Of a stretch of 64,000 bases of DNA, positions 58,416 through 64,000 are shown piece by piece. Source of the stretch: Rubinisphaera italica (lineage in GTDB: Bacteria; Planctomycetota; Planctomycetia; Planctomycetales; Planctomycetaceae); assembly GCF_007859715.1 (NCBI RefSeq), contig NZ_SJPG01000001.1, positions 6,466,001-6,530,000 of the forward strand, read 5' to 3'. The position numbers were made by a program, and so were the translations under genes. The first letter of the stretch is position 1. Each line of letters starts with the position of its first letter. The notes under the pieces were generated by a model. It was not told the DNA's origin and did not search any database. It saw only the letters and a list, made by a program, of their open reading frames with translations.

Positions 58416-60023
58416 ATGCGAATTCGTGCGGTCTGTACTCGGACCAGTCTTATTATTGCCGTTATGATTGCTGGACTGGTTCCGGAGTCGGTTTTCGCTC
58501 AGGGGCAGGGTGGAAACCAACGTCGCGAACTTTTCGAAAATCTGCTGCAGTCGCTCATCGACAGCCGGATGGATGGAGTTCAGCAACAGCAGCAACCTCA
58601 GCAGCTTTATGGTCCTCCTGTCGATCGTCGTCCACCGATACAGGATCGGGAAACTCGCCGTCTGGTGAATAATTTTTCTCAGGAAGCGATTCGACTTTTC
58701 GACGCCATCAGTACCGATTCGCGGCTAAATCCTTCAATGCGATCTCTATTGAATCCTACCCTCGAGGTTCAGGCCAGTGCAACAATTCTGGAACAGTTGA
58801 TTGCTCAAAATTCTGAGTGGGCCATTATCCGCCAGGAATTTACCAATCTGGATCGTGACTGGCGTCTACTGTCTCACCGATTGCAGTCGACTATTGGATT
58901 GAGTGTTTCTGCTCGCAATTCCGTCAAAACGATGGATTCAATCGACAGTCAGTTGAGCAAGCTTTTCGATGTCTCGCCTCAAGTCGATAATCGAGAATTC
59001 CTCCGACTGACCGATACACTCAAAGCAGATTTACAAAGTCTGCTCGATGACATCGCTATTGAATTGGGCCAATCTCAACAGGCTCGTCAATTGCTTGTGC
59101 AGGGACGATTGATCGAACAGCAGGTCCGGTTCATGGCCAATGCAATCGAATATCAGCAATCTCATGAAGTTGCCGTTGCCGAATTCCAAAAGTTTCACGA
59201 ACTCTGGGGACCGTTTGCGGCTCAGTTGTGGCCTCTAAATAACCGTTATCTCGAACGGAGCCTGCAACGAATCGAACAAGCCGATCGTGAATTGCACGAA
59301 GTTCTCTGGATTGATGTCCCTATCGATAACACTCAACTCACTCGACTGACGACCGTCTTGACTGCTGATGTCGAAACACTGTTTCAGACAACAACCTTAC
59401 GTCAGCTAATGGATATGCAGTCTCGAGACACTTTATTAAGGTCAGCAACAGAACTGCATACCGCCAACAAAAAACTGACAGAATCCATCTCGCAGAATCG
59501 CAATCTCCAGCAACTTCAGGTTGATTTCCGAATTGTCGATCAGAAATGGCGTCAACTGGAAGCCGCTTACAGTGGATGCAATCAACGGGAAATTCTGCGA
59601 CTGATCAAAACAACCGATCAGACAATGGTTTCCATTCAGCAGGCTCTGCAGGTTGGGAATGTTTTTGATCGAAACCTGGCTATGCAACTTCTGGCTTCGC
59701 TCGAAAACTATGGCGAGCATTTGCAGGAAGAATTCAGTAGAAAGGTTCTGCCTAATCCGCAGTACAACCGTCAGTTCTCTATTCAGGGATTGCACACGAG
59801 CCAGCAATTCACTGCGTTTGCCCGAAATATTCATTACGATCTGGCAGAAGGCTCCAAGCCAGAAGATGTTCGAGCACGTTGCGATACACTCGTGCGGGGC
59901 TGGAATTATCTCAACGGAGAATACATCCACAAACTTAGTGGCAGAGAACGTGATGATCTGAATCGACTCAGCTCACAAATCACTCCGTTGATTGTGGAGT
60001 TGCAGACGATGTTTGAGGTGTAA
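58416..60023 (+). CDS. Secreted helical hypothetical protein, 535 aa
   Basis: It has a signal peptide (TSLIIAVMIAGLVPESVFA) after a strong AAGGAGG site. The mature protein starts with Gln-rich, low-complexity sequence (QQQQQPQQLYGPP). It then consists of at least three similar helical units, each with a pattern like LNNRYLERSLQRIEQADRELHEVLWID or FTNLDRDWRLLSHRLQS, hinting at an internally repeated four-helix domain. No catalytic motif. It is probably a periplasmic structural protein of planctomycetes. Confidence 0.72.
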   Translation: MRIRAVCTRTSLIIAVMIAGLVPESVFAQGQGGNQRRELFENLLQSLIDSRMDGVQQQQQPQQLYGPPVDRRPPIQDRETRRLVNNFSQEAIRLFDAISTDSRLNPSMRSLLNPTLEVQASATILEQLIAQNSEWAIIRQEFTNLDRDWRLLSHRLQSTIGLSVSARNSVKTMDSIDSQLSKLFDVSPQVDNREFLRLTDTLKADLQSLLDDIAIELGQSQQARQLLVQGRLIEQQVRFMANAIEYQQSHEVAVAEFQKFHELWGPFAAQLWPLNNRYLERSLQRIEQADRELHEVLWIDVPIDNTQLTRLTTVLTADVETLFQTTTLRQLMDMQSRDTLLRSATELHTANKKLTESISQNRNLQQLQVDFRIVDQKWRQLEAAYSGCNQREILRLIKTTDQTMVSIQQALQVGNVFDRNLAMQLLASLENYGEHLQEEFSRKVLPNPQYNRQFSIQGLHTSQQFTAFARNIHYDLAEGSKPEDVRARCDTLVRGWNYLNGEYIHKLSGRERDDLNRLSSQITPLIVELQTMFEV

Positions 60024-60071
60024 AGTCAGGCCTCAAGCTTACGCGATGAGGACTTGTCGAATAAGTGATAC

Positions 60072-60109
60072 ACAGCAGCATGGGTTACTCAACCTGTGCT
60101 GCTGTTTTT
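60072..60109 (+). terminator. Rho-independent terminator after the 535-aa gene
   Basis: Stem ACAGCAGCA (60072-60080) with TGCTGCTGT (60097-60105) and a following T run. It overlaps the last codons of the convergent gene that ends at 60085. Confidence 0.75.
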
Positions 60110-61197
60110 GCTTTTTTAAGGGCTTCGATATATTCATCAGGTAACCGCTCGCCAGTCCACCAGTTCGGTGTTCCTGAATAGATCCAGACGTAGTGATCGC
60201 TATGTTGGAGAGCAGCTCGAACTCGATTTTCAAATTCGAACGGTGTGTGATAATTCTTTGAATGCTCGTTGAGATCCCAACCATAATCTCGAAGTGAATA
60301 ATCGGTCCAGAGACCAAATGAGGCCTGGACATGCTTTTCATAACGGCAACGATTAGCCGTCCAGTCTTTGGCCTGATGCTTCATGACCCGACGTGCATCG
60401 CGAAATTGGCATTCCTGCCGGTAGCCGTAGGCATATTCCCAGCCATCAATAATTTTCGTGCGCTCATCGCAGGCTGACAGGATTCCATCAAGGAATGGTG
60501 CGAGGTATTTATAATTACCGACGCGGAAATTTTTAATCTCTGATTGTTGAGCGGCACGATATCCAAAAGTCATCAATATGGTGATATCAGGATACTCCGA
60601 ATTAATCGCCTCAATCCACTCGCGTCCACGCTGCCTGAGTTTTGCTCGGTACTCACGAGGATTGTAGGGATAAGTTTTTTGCATTTCCTCACTGTCAAAA
60701 AGGCGAATATTGTATTGCTCGGTATCAAATAGAATTCCAATACTTCCTGTCTCTCTGGCGAGCTGAGCAGCGATCTGAAAATTACACAGGACAACACTCC
60801 AGGCGTTATCATCGAACCAGTCCACTGTACCCGGGGTAACATTCACCCGTAAAAAGCGATCAGTTAATTTCCAAAAGTTCGTGGATTGAAAATCGTCGAT
60901 TACGTGGGAGAATTCCTCGATTTTGTATTTCCGATCTCCCCAGATATGCCACATCATCTGCTCACCCGTTTTGGTAGTCGCTCGATACACAAATCCATCA
61001 AATGGTGATCGCTCAAACTGATCAGCTAACTTCCGTACTGTGCGACTGTCAGGCTCGACCGCAGACCATTCAATCAATTTCTTCTCAACAGCTCCTTGTT
61101 TTTGAGGGCGTGGAGATTGAGCACATAACACTGAAGGCAACAGGATGATGCTCATCCAAATCAGCGGTATCAGGAGTCGAGAATTGTTCTGCGCCAT
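60085..61197 (-). CDS. Secreted hypothetical protein, possible TIM-barrel hydrolase
   Basis: A 370-aa protein with a signal peptide (LLIPLIWMSIILLPSVLC). The middle has alternating strands and helices with acidic ends (TGSIGILFDTEQYN, PDITILMTFGYRA, GILSACDERTKIIDGWEYAYGY, HYVWIYSGTPNWW). This is the form of glycoside-hydrolase-like TIM barrels, with DTE as a candidate catalytic site. I do not recognise a family. It stands alone, convergent with the 535-aa gene. Confidence 0.65.
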   Translation of the reverse strand: MAQNNSRLLIPLIWMSIILLPSVLCAQSPRPQKQGAVEKKLIEWSAVEPDSRTVRKLADQFERSPFDGFVYRATTKTGEQMMWHIWGDRKYKIEEFSHVIDDFQSTNFWKLTDRFLRVNVTPGTVDWFDDNAWSVVLCNFQIAAQLARETGSIGILFDTEQYNIRLFDSEEMQKTYPYNPREYRAKLRQRGREWIEAINSEYPDITILMTFGYRAAQQSEIKNFRVGNYKYLAPFLDGILSACDERTKIIDGWEYAYGYRQECQFRDARRVMKHQAKDWTANRCRYEKHVQASFGLWTDYSLRDYGWDLNEHSKNYHTPFEFENRVRAALQHSDHYVWIYSGTPNWWTGERLPDEYIEALKKAKTAAQVE

Positions 61198-62201
61198 GGC
61201 ACCAATCTTTTTGGTTCTTCATGAATTTTAGTGGTTCTTTATTAAGATAGCCCCGAAAGAATTATTCGGGGCAGCGCAGCTGCAAGTAACCTGTTTGACC
61301 ATTTTCAAATGGTTTCTGCAGTCGCTTGGACTCCAAATGGCCGTAAAACACTGAGTTTGCTCCTGCCGAACGCTTCAGGTGATTTTTGAATATGCTCTAA
61401 ACCCTGTTCCAATTGGAAACCGGATTTCCTTAGACATCCTGAAAAGGTCTACCGGGGTGGCGGGGGCGCTCCGCTTTAGCGGAAGCCCCCGGACGTTTAA
61501 TCATTCGGGGGCTTCTCTTCGAGAGCGCCCCCGCCACCCGGGTTTGATTGTTTTCCGTTAAATCTCTGGCACGAACCTGTGTTCTTACAAATTGTTGAAT
61601 TTCTCCGGTTTTCATTTCGAACGCGGTATAGAAATTCCAACCTTCATCTTGAAGGCCACTTGTCGACTCCGTCCAACCGGATAGCGGTACTATTCAGGCT
61701 ATCCAATCTTACTAACTGAAGTTTTTAAAAACGACAGAATTCATAAAGATAGCCAAAACAATGTGTGAACTATCCAAAGCATCTTAACTCGAAGCGTCAG
61801 TGAGGGGGCGGCTTCCGATTCGTGATTCAGTTAAACTCAAATATCAAGTCATGCCTGTTATTTCATATCAAAAACTGATCTGCGAGCATAAATATCGCTA
61901 GTTTCGTCATCCGTTTAACAGGGGTGACACGGACGCCTCGGGTTATGGTTTTACTGGAATTTGCAAAACTTCAGTTAGAAAAAAAAGCAGTCAAGATTTT
62001 GAATCGCTTTTAAGGCCCATTGGGTTTTATCTCTGGGCACTGAACATCAAGAGAGTTTCCGAATCATAACATTACAATGGAAAAAGAATGACCTCGGAAC
62101 CATTTTTGCACGTTATTACAGAAAGTAAGCGAGACTGCTGGTCACTGCCAAAATTGCATTCCATAATTTGAGAAGGCAATTAATCGAGGGATATTTGAGT
62201 T
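61198..62201. other. 1-kb region without a convincing gene
   Basis: It contains a hairpin GCCCCGAA...TTCGGGGC at 61252-61274 and the fourth three-way-junction repeat (61452-61541). A GC-richer stretch at about 61915-61950 (AACAGGGGTGACACGGACGC) is set in AT-rich DNA and could be part of an RNA. No open frame looks coding: the short ones are repeat shadows. Confidence 0.45.
61452..61541. repeat. Three-way-junction repeat, copy 4 (longest outer stem)
   Basis: The outer arms extend to CCGGGGTGGCGGGGGCGCTC and GAGAGCGCCCCCGCCACCCG plus G. The inner hairpins are CCGCTttAGCGG and the GAAGCCCCCG/CGGGGGCTTC pair. Confidence 0.85.
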
Positions 62202-62444
62202 ATGAGAGATGAAGAAATGGCCATGGGGCCAGGATCGACAGGGAATGTGGTCGCTGCATTGTGCAGCTTTTTTCTACCTGGATTGGGACAACTGATTCAA
62301 GGGCGAGTGATCACCGCGTTAATCCATTTTGTGCTGACAGGACTCCTGTGGTGCATTTGGATGGGATGGGTGATTCATATTTGGTCCACCATTGATGCCG
62401 CGAGATTTCATCCGAAACCACGGCTGGACGACGAACTCTTTTGA
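62202..62444 (+). CDS. Small two-helix membrane protein (TM2-like)
   Basis: An 80-aa protein with two hydrophobic segments (about residues 17-33 and 38-62). The loop FFLPGLGQLIQGRVITAL resembles the glycine/proline turn of small TM2-type proteins, and a conserved-looking end is present (IWSTIDAARFHP). Function is unknown. It lies convergent to a PQQ-propeller gene with a 6-nt gap. Confidence 0.7.
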   Translation: MRDEEMAMGPGSTGNVVAALCSFFLPGLGQLIQGRVITALIHFVLTGLLWCIWMGWVIHIWSTIDAARFHPKPRLDDELF

Positions 62445-62450
62445 GGATTG

Positions 62451-63803
62451 TTACTGATCTCCGGGGATCAGCGTGCCGTTGTCATCAGTGGGGACCACCG
62501 TGCTACCATCATCGTTTCCTTCGCCTGGCACCACTGCGGAGGAATCACCCTCCTCCAGTTGATCCATTTCCGGATCATAAACTTCCGGTGTGATCGGTCG
62601 TCGCTCGGGATATTTGAAATAGGTTGGATAGGTGCTCTCCGATTCCCGGATCATGACGATCAAGCCATTTTCACGTACCATAAACAGGCGATCGGTTCGG
62701 GCATTGTTTGTGTCGACTTTGAAAGAAGTGGCTGGAATCATGCCGACCACTTCTCCAAAGTTGCGTTCGAGAATCAGTATATTATTGATTGCATCGGTGA
62801 CAAACACAAAATTTTGAGTAGCTGCTCGGAAATCGACCGCTCGCTTTTGAGGTTCACTCCAGATTGGGAAACCATTGTAAGCATCCAGTGCAGACAGTCC
62901 CCCTGTTTCAGGAAGGACGTAAACCACTTCGGTTCTTACGCCCTGAATCGTTCCTTCAATAATGTAAGGCGACTTGCGGATGGGCAATCCAGAAAGAAAT
63001 GACCAGCGAACCTGTCCATTCTTAGCGTTCAGACAGTAAAAGTTAAAATCTTCCGATGCCAGAAACATATAATCGTTGTGAATGACGAGTGGTGCAGAAA
63101 TCGGAGCATCGGTTTCAAACTGGAACAGCAACTTTCGAGTAGCCGCACTGACGGTATATAACGATTTGTCCTGACTGGCAAAACTGACCGCTCGCCCGTA
63201 GGAAACTGGTGGTGAAGTGATTTTCTCAGCCGTCTTGTATCGCCAGGCCTGAGTGGCCAGAGAGTAATCTGGAAGCAGGCGTTCGTTATAAAGTTGACGG
63301 ATCTTTCTTAAATCGAAAGCATACACACTGCCGTCTAGCGTACCAACGTAAATTTGTTGATCATCGACTGAGGGAGCCGTCGAAGCCATTTGTGGCAGTG
63401 TGATATTCCAGTTGATATCACCCCGGGCCCGGTCTAGAGAATACAGAGTCATACCGGTAACAATCAGGACATCATTATCGTTCATTACGGGTTTGAACGT
63501 CGCCTGAGTGCCTCTTCCAATACGATTGACCCAGATTTTATCCCCAGTCTCGGCATCGAACATTGTGACCATTCCGGTTGAAGAGATGGCTATAACCGAT
63601 CTCTCATCGATCGAAATATGTTGGATTTTGTCACGTCCGAATTCCAGTGTCGCCTGACCAACCCAACCAATTTCCAGACCGTAACGATTCAGATTCCGGG
63701 CAGCGGGAACTGGGTTCGTATTGAGCAGACTGACCTGAGCTGAAGCGCTCGGGCAGACGGATAATACTGTCAGCAGACTCAAAATCGTTATATTCCGAAT
63801 CAT
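62451..63803 (-). CDS. Secreted PQQ/BamB-like beta-propeller protein
   Basis: About 450 aa from ATG 63803 (GGAG upstream), giving a signal peptide (ILSLLTVLSVCPSASAQ). Propeller blades include VTMFDAETGDKIWVNRIG, QQIYVGTLDGSVYAFDLRKI, and NFYCLNAKNGQVRWSF. The tail is acidic (MDQLEEGDSS...). It is similar in kind to the outer-membrane assembly lipoprotein BamB but has no lipobox, so it is likely a periplasmic protein of another role. Confidence 0.82.
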   Translation of the reverse strand: MIRNITILSLLTVLSVCPSASAQVSLLNTNPVPAARNLNRYGLEIGWVGQATLEFGRDKIQHISIDERSVIAISSTGMVTMFDAETGDKIWVNRIGRGTQATFKPVMNDNDVLIVTGMTLYSLDRARGDINWNITLPQMASTAPSVDDQQIYVGTLDGSVYAFDLRKIRQLYNERLLPDYSLATQAWRYKTAEKITSPPVSYGRAVSFASQDKSLYTVSAATRKLLFQFETDAPISAPLVIHNDYMFLASEDFNFYCLNAKNGQVRWSFLSGLPIRKSPYIIEGTIQGVRTEVVYVLPETGGLSALDAYNGFPIWSEPQKRAVDFRAATQNFVFVTDAINNILILERNFGEVVGMIPATSFKVDTNNARTDRLFMVRENGLIVMIRESESTYPTYFKYPERRPITPEVYDPEMDQLEEGDSSAVVPGEGNDDGSTVVPTDDNGTLIPGDQ

Positions 63804-64000
63804 CGGAAAGACTCCAACTCTTAGAGAAGATGAACTCAATTGTTGTGATATGCGAATGAGGATAAAAGAATTTCCCCATCTGTTTGAACATCGTCGATCT
63901 GAAAGTTTAACGCGATGAATTCCTCGGAATCCAGCTTCTATCAGGATGATTTACGGCTCTGACCCTGATTTTGCCGACACAATAAGTGCATTCGGAGGGG

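Overview
The window joins two different pieces of DNA. From about 28.1 kb to the right end it is ordinary chromosome of a planctomycete-like bacterium. The reasons are three PQQ-type beta-propeller proteins, a DUF1080 secreted protein, an ECF sigma factor paired with a Ser/Thr kinase, a COG1548 C1-pathway protein, a TrhO-RluA fusion, an NfeD-flotillin pair and many secreted proteins of unknown function. The assignment is inferred from gene content only. From base 1 to about 28.05 kb it is a mobile accessory island. It abuts the 3' end of the tmRNA gene (ssrA, minus strand, 28056-28412) and carries an atypical tyrosine recombinase (26149-27846) next to that junction. The other island end is outside the window.

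Island, 0-15.2 kb: one long minus-strand series of twelve genes. Neighbours mostly overlap by 4 nt, a few are 1-2 nt apart, and three gaps are about 45-60 nt. Read 5' to 3' from 15190 the order is: CNB-TIR effector, class III nucleotide cyclase (together a Pycsar module), HsdS-like protein, small winged-helix-like protein, 180-aa unknown, HsdM-like N6-adenine methylase, second HsdS-like protein, 344-aa unknown, 1349-aa P-loop ATPase, 276-aa unknown, NurA-like nuclease, and HerA-like translocase (cut by the window edge). Methylation, target recognition, a DNA motor plus nuclease and a cyclic-pyrimidine alarm thus appear to share one transcript. No PglZ, BrxL, DrmA/B or HsdR is visible, so I could not place it in BREX, DISARM or a standard type I system.

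Island, 15.2-21.1 kb: a divergent promoter region with two 21-bp direct repeats, then one 1885-aa gene. It encodes a lipoprotein signal, a very large WD40-type propeller region, one membrane segment and a C-terminal STAND/NACHT-like NTPase, which looks like a transmembrane sensor.

Island, 21.2-28.0 kb: a minus-strand group of small unknown genes. They surround a 460-aa protein that keeps the catalytic motifs of family A polymerases but has no exonuclease part, and a small protein with a ubiquitin-like (beta-grasp) start and a winged-helix end. A likely transcription regulator and the integrase follow.

Chromosome, 28.1-64 kb: tmRNA, PQQ-propeller proteins, TrhO-RluA fusion, HlyD-like adaptor, COG1548 protein, BioF-like enzyme, M24 peptidase, TrxB, CysS, SMP-30-like lactonase, DUF1080 protein, NfeD and flotillin, sialidase-like protein, Gfo/Idh/MocA oxidoreductase, thioredoxin-like protein, RNase P RNA, kinase/ECF pair, ferredoxin, SucA and several secreted unknowns. 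Two dispersed repeat families lie between these genes. One is a REP-like palindrome whose 113-bp composite copies flank a RAYT transposase. The other is an approximately 88-bp element, present four times, that can fold as a three-way junction.
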